DNA of 64,000 nt from JAJEAD01 sp965221555. GTDB taxonomy: Bacteria; Pseudomonadota; Gammaproteobacteria; HK1. Shown in pieces: positions 26,258-35,171 of this stretch. Each line of letters begins with the position of its first letter. Within the stretch, counting starts at the first letter, position 1. The stretch covers positions 2,604,001 through 2,668,000 of the forward strand of contig OZ244895.1 in the NCBI GenBank assembly GCA_965221555.1, given 5' to 3'. Both the position numbers and the translations under genes were made by a program. The notes under the pieces are model-generated. The model had not been told where the DNA came from. It saw only the letters and a list, made by a program, of their open reading frames with translations, and made no database searches.

Positions 26258-27505
26258 TCAGGCCGCGCTTGCCTGCGTGCGGTCGAGATAGGCGTCCATC
26301 ACCCGATGGGGGTCCTTGCACAGAGCCTTCTTCCAGGCTCCGAGGGGCACTTGCGTTTGCACCAGCCCGCGTATGACGCCCACGTGCTGCGTGAGTCCGA
26401 TCGCCAGCGCGCCCACGATGCGATCTTGCTCGAATTCCAGGCGCAGGTACCTGAAGCGCTCCGGATCCGAAACGATGGCCCGCTCGCCACCGTCCACTCC
26501 CGTCCACACTCCGAAAGAGCTCGACACGAGGCCCAGGGTATTGAGCACGTTCATGGAGAGGCTGCCGCGAAAGGGGGTATCGTGGCCGGCCATGTTGCGC
26601 GCCGCGATTCGCCCGTGCTCGCTCGCGGTCGGCTGGATCGCGTGCACCTCCTTCGCGCCGGTTGGGAAGGCGGGCCCTTGCGCCACGTCTCCGGCCGCGT
26701 AGATGCCCTCCACGTTCGTACGCAGGCGATCGTCGACCAGTACCCCGTCGCCAATCTCTACCCCGCTGTCGGCAAGAAAACCAACGTTGGGGGCGACGCC
26801 GGTGGCGCACACCACGAGGTCCGCGTTGATGGAAGGGGCGCCGTCGAGGTTCAGTCGCACCTGCGACCCCTCGTCCGCGAGTCCGGTGACCCGGGTCGAG
26901 GTCAGCACCCGGACGCCCTTGCCTTCGCACCACCGCTTGATCATGTCCGCGCCGGTATCGTCCATCATGCGCGCGAGCATTCGGTCGGCGAGCTCGACCA
27001 CCGTCAGCTCCACGCCGCGCGAGACCAGCGCCTCGAGGACGATGCAGCCGATGAAGCCCGCCCCCATGAGCACCACCCGGGAGCCCGGCTGGGCCTTAGC
27101 GATGATCCGGCGCGCGTCCGCAAGCGTCCAGCAGTTCTCCAGGCGGGCGAGGTCCGCGCCCTCTATGGGCGGGCGCACCGTGTGCGATCCAGAGGCCACC
27201 AGCAGGCGGTCGTAACGCAGCGAGCCGCCATCGGCGAGGGTGACGGTGCGCGCGACCGGGTCCACGCCACTTGCGCGCCCCGCCCGCACCTCGATGCCGC
27301 GGCGCTCGTAGTGGCGTTCGCCGTGGCGAAGGTGGGTGCCCTCCTCCGCGATGTCCTCGGCGAGCAGGTAGGGGATCGCCATCCGCGAATAGGGCTTCTC
27401 CGGCTCGTCCCCCACGATCGTGATCCTGGCTCGGGAATCGCTCCGGCGCAGGGTCTCCGCCGCGATGACTCCGGCCGGTCCGGCTCCGATGATGACGTGA
27501 TGCAT
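26258..27505 (-). CDS. NAD(P)H/FAD oxidoreductase subunit of the AOR operon
   Basis: A 415-residue pyridine-nucleotide-disulfide-type flavoprotein. The FAD motif GAGPAG is at about 7-12, the NAD(P) motif GAGFIG at about 147-152 and a terminal FAD motif containing AAGDVA at about 267-272. There is no redox-active cysteine pair like that of glutathione reductase. It lies 92 bases downstream of the AOR large subunit and probably passes electrons between the ferredoxin-like subunit and NAD+, as the FAD subunit does in three-subunit AOR complexes such as that of Aromatoleum. Confidence 0.82.
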   Translation of the reverse strand: MHHVIIGAGPAGVIAAETLRRSDSRARITIVGDEPEKPYSRMAIPYLLAEDIAEEGTHLRHGERHYERRGIEVRAGRASGVDPVARTVTLADGGSLRYDRLLVASGSHTVRPPIEGADLARLENCWTLADARRIIAKAQPGSRVVLMGAGFIGCIVLEALVSRGVELTVVELADRMLARMMDDTGADMIKRWCEGKGVRVLTSTRVTGLADEGSQVRLNLDGAPSINADLVVCATGVAPNVGFLADSGVEIGDGVLVDDRLRTNVEGIYAAGDVAQGPAFPTGAKEVHAIQPTASEHGRIAARNMAGHDTPFRGSLSMNVLNTLGLVSSSFGVWTGVDGGERAIVSDPERFRYLRLEFEQDRIVGALAIGLTQHVGVIRGLVQTQVPLGAWKKALCKDPHRVMDAYLDRTQASAA

Positions 27506-27597
27506 TTACCTCCTCCCGGATGTTCCCTGGTCTCTCGCCGGATATCGTCGTCGTGAAGGCGCCGCGCCGGGGCGCCGGCATCCCTTCTCCCGTGCGC

Positions 27598-29427
27598 TCA
27601 GCGGGCGGCGAGCCCCAGTCGCTGAAGGGTCTGAGTGGTCGGCTCGCCGTCGGGAGTCCAGCCGCGCGCCTCGTAGTACTGAGGCAGCATCACGTCGAGC
27701 TCGTTGACCCGGCCCTTGGCGGTACCCGAGGGCGCCGGCGTCTCGAGGAGCCGGCGGGGCAGCGTGTCGTCGGCCTTGGTGAGGCCGGCGGCGAGGTTGA
27801 ACTGGCGCTCCAGGTTCCAGACCCGTTCGCCCACCTGGGTGAGGCGCTCGGCCGTCCACTCGCCCTCGCAGGCGGCGTCGATCTGCGCCGCGAACTCCTC
27901 CAGTCCCCACGCCCCGGTGGTGAACAGGCAAAGCCCGGTGGAATCCACCGCCGCGACCCTGTCTTGTGAATCCTTGCACGGCTTGGCCTTGCCTTGCCCG
28001 GTCTGGTCCTCCATGTCCTCCGCGAACATGTCGTGCTTGAGGTGGCAGGCGCCTCGGTTCGACGTGGCGTAGCCGAGCCCCATCCCCTGCAGGGCGCGGG
28101 AGTCGTAGCCGGCGAACTCCTGCCCCTTGACGCCCATGAAGAGCTCGGGGTGGCCGTACTTCTCGCACATGCGCCGGGAGCCGAGGCCCAGCACCTGGCC
28201 GAACCCCTCGTACTTGCCGGTCTTCTCCGCCATGACGGTCAGGGCTTCCGCGTTGCCGAAGTTGAGCGCGACGCCGTCGGTATCCTCCTTGGTGATGACG
28301 CCCATCTCGTAGAGCTCCATCGCCGCGGCCAGCGTGACGCCGAAGGAGATCGGGTCCATGCCGTGCTCGTTCATCATGTAGCCGGCGAAGGTCAACGCGT
28401 CGAGATCGTCCACGCCCACCACGGGACCGAAGGCGTAGGCGGTCTCGTATTCGAGTCCGCCCGAGGCGTGCCAGTACTCCCTGCGGTTGACGATGGTGAA
28501 GTGCTCCTTGTCGATGTGGGCGATGCGCCCGCAGGCAATGGTGCAGCCGAAGCACGCCTTGTTGGTAAGCAGGTTGGTGTGGCCGTTTGGCTTGCGCGCG
28601 GCCATCGCTCCCGGGTTGATGTTCTCGACGCCTTCGAACTGCACTTCCTGAAAGTTGCGGGTGGGCAGACCGCCGAACTCCTGCATGACGTCGATCATCG
28701 CGTTGGTGCCGACCTCGGCGAGCTCCGCGCGTCCCGCGTTGTCCCAGAGCACCGCCTTGGTGTCCTTCACCGCCTGCATGAAGCGCTTCGGGTCGTCGAC
28801 CTTGACCCCCACCGACCCGTGCACCGCGATCGCCTTGAGGTTCTTGGAGCCCATGACCGCACCGACGCCGGAACGCCCCGCGGCCCGGTGCAAATCATTG
28901 ACCACGCAGGCGTACTTCACTCCCCGCTCCCCCGCGACCCCGATCGCGGCCACCTTGAGCTGGGGGTTCTGGTGATGCTGCCTCAACCATGCGTCGGTAT
29001 CCCAGACGCTGGCGCCCCAGATCTCGTCCGCAGCCAGGATCTCGACGCTGTCGTCGACGATGTGGAGGTAGACCGGACGATCCGCGCGGCCTTCGACGAT
29101 CAGCAGGTCGTAACCCGCGAACTTGAGCTCCGCCCCGAACTTGCCGCCGGAATTGGAGCACGCGATCGCCCCGGTGAGCGGGCCCTTCGTCACCACCGCG
29201 TAGCGCCCGCTCGTCGATGCCATGGTGCCGCTCAGCGGCCCGGTGGCGAAGATGAGCACGTTGTCGGGACCGAGGGGATCCGCCTTCGGATCCATGTTCT
29301 CCATCAGATACTTCGTGGCGAGTCCGCGCTCGCCCAGGAAGTCATGCGCCCACTCCATCTCGAGGGGCTCCGCCTGTGCCCGGCCCTCGCTCAAGTTCAC
29401 TCTGAGTATCTGTCTCTGCCAGCTCAT
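27598..29427 (-). CDS. Tungsten-type aldehyde:ferredoxin oxidoreductase, large subunit
   Basis: A 609-residue AOR-family enzyme, expected to oxidise aldehydes to carboxylic acids with a tungsto-bispterin cofactor and one [4Fe-4S] cluster. The N-terminal domain has LRVNLSEG, GERGLATKYL and ATGPLSGT. The cluster ligands are CFGCTIAC at about 290-297 and a fourth cysteine in DSTGLC near 497. AAGRSGVGAVMGSKNLKAIAV is the conserved pterin-binding region. It sits between its Fe-S subunit and FAD subunit. The physiological aldehyde is unknown. Confidence 0.93.
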   Translation of the reverse strand: MSWQRQILRVNLSEGRAQAEPLEMEWAHDFLGERGLATKYLMENMDPKADPLGPDNVLIFATGPLSGTMASTSGRYAVVTKGPLTGAIACSNSGGKFGAELKFAGYDLLIVEGRADRPVYLHIVDDSVEILAADEIWGASVWDTDAWLRQHHQNPQLKVAAIGVAGERGVKYACVVNDLHRAAGRSGVGAVMGSKNLKAIAVHGSVGVKVDDPKRFMQAVKDTKAVLWDNAGRAELAEVGTNAMIDVMQEFGGLPTRNFQEVQFEGVENINPGAMAARKPNGHTNLLTNKACFGCTIACGRIAHIDKEHFTIVNRREYWHASGGLEYETAYAFGPVVGVDDLDALTFAGYMMNEHGMDPISFGVTLAAAMELYEMGVITKEDTDGVALNFGNAEALTVMAEKTGKYEGFGQVLGLGSRRMCEKYGHPELFMGVKGQEFAGYDSRALQGMGLGYATSNRGACHLKHDMFAEDMEDQTGQGKAKPCKDSQDRVAAVDSTGLCLFTTGAWGLEEFAAQIDAACEGEWTAERLTQVGERVWNLERQFNLAAGLTKADDTLPRRLLETPAPSGTAKGRVNELDVMLPQYYEARGWTPDGEPTTQTLQRLGLAAR

Positions 29428-29472
29428 CTTCTCTTACCCCCTGGAAGACTGCCCGTACGTTCGTCGGCGAGG

Positions 29473-29940
29473 TCAGGCGCCGGCATCCAGGCGCTTGGCC
29501 CAGTCCCGCATCCGGTCGTAGCCCGTCCAGCTTGCGTCCACATAGGTGATGGCGCCGGTGGGACAGGCCTCCACGCACTGCGGGTCGCCGCCGCAGAGAT
29601 CGCATTTCACGACCTTCCCGGTATCGGCGTTGTAGTTCACGGTGCCGAAGGGACAGGCGATGGTGCACACCTTGCAGCCGACGCACACCGATTCATGCAC
29701 CACCTTGGCCCCGGTTGCCGGGTCCACCGTGATCGCTTCCACCGGGCACGCGTGCATGCACCACGCCTCGTCGCACTGGGTGCAGGTGTAGGGGATCGCC
29801 CGCGCGCCGTGTTCGAACTCGAAGATCTTGATCCGCGACCGGGCGGGATTGAAGGCGCCTTCGTGTTCGAAGGAGCAGGCCATCTCGCATTGCAGACAGC
29901 TCGTGCACTTCTGGGGATCGATGAGTAGCGACTTGTGCAT
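29473..29940 (-). CDS. Four-cluster ferredoxin subunit of the AOR operon
   Basis: A 155-residue HycB/DMSO-reductase-beta-like electron-transfer subunit. Four cysteine clusters are visible: CTSCLQCEMAC (12-22), CTQCDEAWCMHAC, CVGCKVCTIAC and CDLCGGDPQCVEAC, enough for four [4Fe-4S] centres. The ATG at 29940 has AAGGAG about 10 bases upstream, so it is clearly preferred over an in-frame ATG at 30063. It is the first gene of the AOR operon and would shuttle electrons from the tungsten subunit to the FAD subunit. Confidence 0.92.
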   Translation of the reverse strand: MHKSLLIDPQKCTSCLQCEMACSFEHEGAFNPARSRIKIFEFEHGARAIPYTCTQCDEAWCMHACPVEAITVDPATGAKVVHESVCVGCKVCTIACPFGTVNYNADTGKVVKCDLCGGDPQCVEACPTGAITYVDASWTGYDRMRDWAKRLDAGA

Positions 29941-30025
29941 GGGCAACGCTCCTTGGAAATTCCGGGCTCGAGCACCGCGGGGCGGGCTCGAAGCTCCGGC
30001 GCACTCTAGCCCATTTCCCCGCGGC

Positions 30026-30031
30026 ATTGTA
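30026..30031 (-). promoter_or_regulatory. Possible -10 box for the AOR operon
   Basis: On the minus strand this reads TACAAT, 86 bases before the ferredoxin-subunit start, in the 153-base gap behind the ferredoxin-reductase gene. No strong -35 is evident. Confidence 0.3.
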
Positions 30032-30093
30032 TCCGGGAGTCCGGCCCGCGACGCCGGCGGCAAGCGGCGTGGCGTGGCGTGACGGGTCCGGAC

Positions 30094-31311
30094 TCAGGCC
30101 GCGAGATCGCCAAGCGCCACCGCGGGGTCGGCGAGCGCGTCTCGGGACGGGCGCGCCCGCGCGCCCACCAGCTTGCGGCACACGATGTGATCTCGCATGC
30201 CGTTGACGGTCTCCGCCGCGATCACCGCCCCGTCGCGCAGGTGGAACACGCTGAAGGCGCCCGCGGCGGGGTCGCCGCGCACCACCCGATCGTCGGCGCC
30301 CTGGGCGAGACCGACGATCTGCAGCTTCGCATCGTACTGGTCGGACCAGAACCAGGGCGCCTCGTCGTAAGGCGTGCCCTTCCCGCAGATGTTGGCGGCT
30401 ACGACCTTGGCCTGGCTCATCGCGTTGTGCACGCTCTCCAGGCGTATCCGCCCCCCGTAAAGGCGGCTCGGGTGGCGGGCGCAGTCCCCGGCCGCCCATA
30501 CGCCGGCTTCGGACGTGACGCCGTACTCATCCACCACCACGCCGTCATCGACCTCGAGTCCGCCCGCCGCCGCCAGGGTGTCGTTGGCGCCGATGCCGAT
30601 GCCGACGACCACACAGTCGGCATCGAAAGCGGTTCCGTCCGCGCACCGCACGCGGGAGACACTTCCGTTGCCCTCGAACCCGGAAACGCGCACCCCGGTG
30701 CGCACATCGACGCCCGCCTTCCGGTGCAGGTCGAGGTACCAGGCGGACATCTCCGGCGACACCACACGATTCATGAGGCGTGACTCGGTCTCGACGACGG
30801 TCACCGCAGCGCCCTTGCGCGCGGCGACGGAAGCCACCTCGAGTCCGATGTAGCCCCCGCCCACGACCACGAGACGGCTCCCCTCCCCTATCGCGCCGCG
30901 AATCGCGTCGCTGTCGGCGATCTCGCGCAGATAGCGGATGCCGGCGAGATCCGCTCCCGGCACCCTCAGCCGGCGCACCGTCGCACCGGTGGCGAGCACC
31001 AGGGTTTCGTAGGGGAGCGCGTCCCCGTTGTCCAGGCGGACCTTCCGTGTCCCGGGATCGATCTCGCGCACTCCGGCGCCAAGACGCAGCGCGATGTCGT
31101 TGTCCGCGTAGAACGACGCGGGCCGCAACAGCACCCGTTCCACGCCCACTTCTCCCGCAAGGTAGTTCTTGGACAGCGGCGGGCGCTGGTAGGGGGGGTG
31201 AGTCTCGGCCCCGACCACGGTGATCGCACCCTGGTGGCCCTCCGCACGCAGCCTCGCCACCAACTGTCCGGCACAGTGGCCGGCTCCCGCCACGACGACT
31301 CCCGCTCCCAT
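30094..31311 (-). CDS. Ferredoxin-NAD(P)+ reductase family flavoprotein
   Basis: A 405-residue FAD/NAD reductase of the putidaredoxin/rubredoxin-reductase class. The FAD motif GAGHCAGQ is at the N-terminus, PPYQRPPLSKNYL is the family's FAD-contact loop, GGGYIGLE the NAD motif (about 154-161) and WAAGDCA a late FAD motif. The ATG at 31311 has GGAGAG upstream, whereas longer starts add disordered arginine-rich sequence. It precedes the AOR operon on the same strand and may exchange electrons with a ferredoxin, but this class also serves dioxygenases and P450s. Confidence 0.83.
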   Translation of the reverse strand: MGAGVVVAGAGHCAGQLVARLRAEGHQGAITVVGAETHPPYQRPPLSKNYLAGEVGVERVLLRPASFYADNDIALRLGAGVREIDPGTRKVRLDNGDALPYETLVLATGATVRRLRVPGADLAGIRYLREIADSDAIRGAIGEGSRLVVVGGGYIGLEVASVAARKGAAVTVVETESRLMNRVVSPEMSAWYLDLHRKAGVDVRTGVRVSGFEGNGSVSRVRCADGTAFDADCVVVGIGIGANDTLAAAGGLEVDDGVVVDEYGVTSEAGVWAAGDCARHPSRLYGGRIRLESVHNAMSQAKVVAANICGKGTPYDEAPWFWSDQYDAKLQIVGLAQGADDRVVRGDPAAGAFSVFHLRDGAVIAAETVNGMRDHIVCRKLVGARARPSRDALADPAVALGDLAA

Positions 31312-31634
31312 CGACAGCTCTCCGCTTCGTGTCCACCCGCGATCGATCGAGAATAGCATGGGTGATCGCGGCGCCCGCGCGCGCACTGCGTCGCGGACCG
31401 CGAGAACCTGCGTCAAGTACTCACTTTCAATTCTCTCTCGCGTACCGGAAGATTCCGGGTAATCCCTCCGCTTGCCAGAGGTGGCCGGAGGGGGTTGCGC
31501 CGAGCACGTGACGCTCCCGGTTGCCCGGGGGCGTGGCTCACGGACCGGATCTCGCCGCGGACCGATGGGGGGTGCGCGAGGGCGCGCGGTGCGGATTCCT
31601 CTCGTACACAAGGACAAGCGGGAACACATCGTCG
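31312..31634. other. 323-base divergent intergenic region
   Basis: It separates the ferredoxin-reductase-like gene from the MFS gene. I see no gene. It holds a perfect CCGGAA-GA-TTCCGG dyad at 31445-31458 that could be an operator, next to a patch of relatively AT-rich sequence (31415-31440). No RNA family was recognised. Confidence 0.45.
31445..31458. promoter_or_regulatory. Compact dyad CCGGAA-N2-TTCCGG
   Basis: A perfect 6-bp inverted repeat with a 2-base centre in the divergent gap before the MFS gene. It is a candidate repressor site, with no known regulator adjacent. Confidence 0.3.
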
Positions 31635-32909
31635 ATGTCGATACTCACCGCGGTTACCGGGACCTGGGCCCTCCTGCTCGGCATCGCCTTCATCATGGTG
31701 GGCAACGGCCTGCAGGGGACTCTGCTTGGCCTGCGCGCTTCGCTGGAGGGTTTTCCGACCGCCGCCACCGGCGTGGTGATGACCGGCTACTACGTCGGTT
31801 TCGTCGCCGGCTCGAGCATCGTGCCGAAGCTGCTGAAGAACGTGGGGCACATCCGGGTGTTCGCGGCGATGGCTTCGATCGCCTCCGGCGCGGTGCTGCT
31901 GCACGGCCTCTGGGTGCACCCGGCGGGATGGACGCTGTTCCGGCTGATGACGGGCTTCTGCTTCGCCGGCCTCTTCGTGGTGACCGAGAGCTGGCTCAAC
32001 GACGCCGCCACCAATCGCAACCGCGGGCAGCTCCTGTCGGTATACATGGTCCTGGTGTTCAGCGGAATGGGCACCGGCCAGTATCTGCTGCTGGTCGCGG
32101 ACCCCTTGAGTTTCGAACTCTTCATCGTCGTCTCGCTGATGGTCTCCTTCGCGCTGGTGCCCATCGTGCTCTCGGTGAGCCCCGCTCCCCGCTTCGAAGC
32201 CCCGGCCCATCTGGGCTGGCGCGCGCTCTATGCGATGTCCCCGCTGGGAGTGGCGGGGGCGGTGCTGGTGGGCATGGCGCATGCCGCCCTGTTCGCGATG
32301 ACGCCGGTCTACGCCGGCCTCGCGGGCCTGAGCGTGGCGCAGATCTCGGTGCTGATGTCCGCGGCGCTCGCGGGCGGGATGATCCTGCAGTGGCCGATCG
32401 GATGGATCTCCGATCGCTTCGATCGGCGTACCGTGATCACCGTGGTCACCTTCGTCGCCGCGCTCGCCGCGCTGGCCGCCTGGTGGGTGGCGGACATCTC
32501 GTGGGTCGCCTTCATCGCCTGTGCGTTCCTGTTCGGCGGCCTCAGTCTGCCGCTTTACTCCCTGTGCATTGCCCACGTCAACGACTACCTGGAGCCGGAG
32601 CAGATCGTCTCCGCAAGCGCCACCGTGGTGCTCGTGGGCGGCATCGGCCTCTGCCTCGGGCCGCTACTGGCGAGCGCCGGGATGAGCCTGGCGGGACCGG
32701 AGGGCCTGTTTATCCACCTCGCGGCGGTCCATGCAAGTATCGGCGCCTTCGCGCTCTACCGGATGACCCGTCGCAGCGCGCCGCCGCTTGAAGATCAGCG
32801 CCACTACGAGGCCATGTCGCCACGAACGTCCCCGATCGGGGCGGCGATCGCGATGCGCCAGATCCGGGACGCCCAGGACCGCGATCTCGCGCGCCGGAGC
32901 AATTTCTGA
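31635..32909 (+). CDS. MFS transporter, YcaD-like
   Basis: A 424-residue major facilitator with about 12 hydrophobic helices. GLRASLEGFPTAATGVVMTGYYVGF is the N-terminal signature region of the YcaD-type subgroup, and WISDRFDRR is the conserved loop 8-9 motif equivalent to the loop 2-3 signature. The ATG at 31635 starts immediately before helix 1; an earlier in-frame ATG (31521) adds a hydrophilic stretch with no homology I recognise. The C-terminal cytoplasmic tail is about 45 residues. The substrate cannot be told from sequence. Confidence 0.85.
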   Translation: MSILTAVTGTWALLLGIAFIMVGNGLQGTLLGLRASLEGFPTAATGVVMTGYYVGFVAGSSIVPKLLKNVGHIRVFAAMASIASGAVLLHGLWVHPAGWTLFRLMTGFCFAGLFVVTESWLNDAATNRNRGQLLSVYMVLVFSGMGTGQYLLLVADPLSFELFIVVSLMVSFALVPIVLSVSPAPRFEAPAHLGWRALYAMSPLGVAGAVLVGMAHAALFAMTPVYAGLAGLSVAQISVLMSAALAGGMILQWPIGWISDRFDRRTVITVVTFVAALAALAAWWVADISWVAFIACAFLFGGLSLPLYSLCIAHVNDYLEPEQIVSASATVVLVGGIGLCLGPLLASAGMSLAGPEGLFIHLAAVHASIGAFALYRMTRRSAPPLEDQRHYEAMSPRTSPIGAAIAMRQIRDAQDRDLARRSNF

Positions 32910-33251
32910 GCCGATCCGCCCAAGGCCAGCCGTTCGCGTTACGCCCGTCACTGCGTTCAAGTGACGGCTCAGGCGACGGATCCGGCTCGGATGGAATCGG
33001 ACAAGGGATGGCGCAATCTGCCTCACCGGGCGAACCGGCGCCGTAGTGGACGTTGCCGTGCCCGCGGAGGGTGCGTTCGCCTCGCCTGGCTCTGGGTGTT
33101 AGCCTGCCCTTAGAGGCTGGGCATGGCGTCGAGAGGGCGGCGTCGAGCGTGTGCCCCGAGCGGTGGCGCTCGATGTTGCCGCGCGCCGCACGTCGCGTCG
33201 CGCCAGGCGTCTTCCACCTCGCTGACCACACACATCGGGAGGAGAAGGACG
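32910..33251. other. 342-base intergenic region
   Basis: It lies between the MFS gene and the orphan binding-protein gene. It contains a hairpin just after the MFS stop (annotated separately) and a short AGCCT/AGGCT repeat near 33100-33117. No gene, RNA or clear sigma70 promoter was recognised. Confidence 0.45.
32945..32967 (+). terminator. Hairpin after the MFS gene
   Basis: CCGTCACT and AGTGACGG form a perfect 8-bp stem with a 7-base loop, 35 bases after the stop. No T-run follows, so this is a modest terminator candidate. Confidence 0.4.
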
Positions 33252-34850
33252 ATGTCGGAGCAGGAACGAATCGCGAAGCTGTACGGAGAGGGCAGGATCA
33301 CGCGCCGGGAGTTCCTGGCGAGGGCGGCGGCACTCGGAGTCGGCGCGAGCGCCCCGATGCTCCTGGGCGAGGCGGCGAAGGCCGAGGAGCCGAAGAGGGG
33401 GGGACGCCTGCGCATGGGCGTCACCGACGCTTTCACCAGCGACTCCCTGGACCCGGCCCTGTCGGTCACCATCATGCAGGCGCTCATCACCCACGGCCAG
33501 GTCATGAACAATCTCGTGGAGATAGACCACGAGGGCGCTCCCGTTCCGGAGCTGGCGGAGCACTGGGAATCGACCCCGGACGCGGCGCAGTGGACCTTCG
33601 ATCTCCGCCGGGACGTGGAGTTTCACAACGGCAAGTCGCTGGAAGCGCGGGACGTCATCTATTCCTTCAACCATCACCGCGGCGAGGACAGCAAGTCCGG
33701 CGCCAAGGGGATCCTGGAGGCGATCACCGACATCAAGGCCGACGGCAAGCACCGGGTGGTCTTTACGTTGTCGGGAGGAAGCGCGGACTTCCCCTACATC
33801 ACCAGCGAATTCCACATGAGCATCTTTCCCGAGGGCACCAAGACGGTCGAGGAGTTCAACCGGGGCATCGGGACCGGACCCTACATGCTCGAGAGCTTCG
33901 ACCCCGGGGTGCGCGCGCTCGCCAAACGCAACCCGAACTACTGGAAGGCGGGCCGTGGGCACTTCGACGAAGTGGAGACCCTGGGCATCGCGGACATCAG
34001 CGCGCGCACCAACGCGCTGCAGACCGGCGAGATCGATGTCATGAACCGCTGCGAGCGCAAGACCGTGCACCTGCTCCGGCAGGCCGCGGGCATCGTGGTG
34101 GAGCAGACCGACGGCACCCAGCACTACACCGCGCCGATGCACACCGGTCTCGCACCTTTCGACAACAACGACGTGCGGCTCGCGATCAAGTACGCGGTCG
34201 ATCGCCAGCACCTGCTCGACAACATCCTCCGTGGCACCGGAGTGCTCGGCAACGACCATCCCATCAGCCGGGCCAACCGCTTTCACGCCACCGAAGAAGA
34301 GATCCCGCAGCGCCCCTACGACCCCGACCGGGCCAAGTTCCATCTCAAGAAGGCCGGTCACGACACCCTCGCGGTGACGCTGCAGGCCGCCGACGCCGCA
34401 TTCCCCGGGGCGGTGGACACCGGAGTGCTGATGCGCGAGCACGCCGCCCGGGCGGGCATCGACATCACGGTCGAGCGGGTGCCCGAGGACGGCTACTGGA
34501 ACGACACCTGGCTCAAGTCGCCGTGGTGCTTCTGCTTCTGGTTCGGGCGCCCGACCGAGGACATGATGTTCTCGACCGCCTATGCCGCGAACGCGGCGTG
34601 GAACGATGCCCACTGGAAGCACGAGCGCTTCAACAAGCTGCTCGTCGAGGCCCGGGCGATGCTCGACGAGGCGAAGCGGCGGGAGATGTACGTGGAAATG
34701 CAGCGCATCGTCCACGCGGAAGGGGGTACCGTGGTGCCGCTCTTCGCCTCCGACCTGATGGCCACCAGCGACCGGCTCCGGCACGGACCGCTCGCCAAGA
34801 ACATCCAGATGGACGGCCTGCGCCTTCCCGAACGCTGGTGGTTCGCCTGA
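33252..34850 (+). CDS. Orphan Tat-exported peptide-type ABC binding protein
   Basis: A 532-residue family-5 solute-binding protein. The N-terminus carries a twin-arginine signal, ITRREFLARAAALG (about 19-32), with cleavage expected after the alanine-rich stretch near residue 47. The mature chain shows FHNGKSLEARDVIYSF and other family blocks. A very strong GGGAGGAGAAGG precedes the ATG at 33252. No permease or ATPase gene is adjacent. It may use the importer at 16.5-20.4 kb or an unlinked one. Neighbouring genes suggest an N-methylated or osmolyte-type ligand, but that is inference. Confidence 0.87.
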   Translation: MSEQERIAKLYGEGRITRREFLARAAALGVGASAPMLLGEAAKAEEPKRGGRLRMGVTDAFTSDSLDPALSVTIMQALITHGQVMNNLVEIDHEGAPVPELAEHWESTPDAAQWTFDLRRDVEFHNGKSLEARDVIYSFNHHRGEDSKSGAKGILEAITDIKADGKHRVVFTLSGGSADFPYITSEFHMSIFPEGTKTVEEFNRGIGTGPYMLESFDPGVRALAKRNPNYWKAGRGHFDEVETLGIADISARTNALQTGEIDVMNRCERKTVHLLRQAAGIVVEQTDGTQHYTAPMHTGLAPFDNNDVRLAIKYAVDRQHLLDNILRGTGVLGNDHPISRANRFHATEEEIPQRPYDPDRAKFHLKKAGHDTLAVTLQAADAAFPGAVDTGVLMREHAARAGIDITVERVPEDGYWNDTWLKSPWCFCFWFGRPTEDMMFSTAYAANAAWNDAHWKHERFNKLLVEARAMLDEAKRREMYVEMQRIVHAEGGTVVPLFASDLMATSDRLRHGPLAKNIQMDGLRLPERWWFA

Positions 34851-34883
34851 CGCGCGGAGCTGTCCTCCCCCACGGCCGTTCCA

Positions 34884-35065
34884 ACCCGCAAGTGTCACCG
34901 ATGTCTCAACTCGCGGACGCCAATAGGCCCGCGGTTGCGGGCCATACCCCGTCGCGCCACTTTCGACGCAGTGTCGGCTGCACTTGCGCGTCGTTCGGTA
35001 CGTGCGCCCCACGATCACGGCATCTTGGCGCCCGAAGCGGCCGAAAATCGGTGAAACATCCGGGT
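34884..35065 (-). repeat. MITE-like element, copy B, inverted relative to copy A
   Basis: About 182 bp between the binding-protein stop and the M24 gene stop. Read on the minus strand it starts ACCCGGATGTTTCACCGATTTTCGG and ends GCGTCCGCGAGTTGAGACATCGGTGACACTTGCGGGT, closely following copy A at 21535-21712. Its ends are inverted repeats of each other. A GGCCCGC-GGTT-GCGGGCC hairpin lies inside (34926-34943), which copy A lacks. No coding potential was recognised. Confidence 0.72.
34926..34943. terminator. GC-rich hairpin inside repeat copy B
   Basis: A perfect 7-bp stem GGCCCGC/GCGGGCC with a GGTT loop lies between two convergent genes. It is a possible bidirectional terminator without a T-run. 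Confidence 0.4.
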
Positions 35066-35171
35066 TGACGCGTTTCGCACTGCGCGCCGACAAAGCGCGG
35101 TCAACCTCGAAGCGGCCGGCTCCGGCCGCCGTACGCGGCGGTCGGGGCCGGCCCGTACGAGCGCGCGCGGC

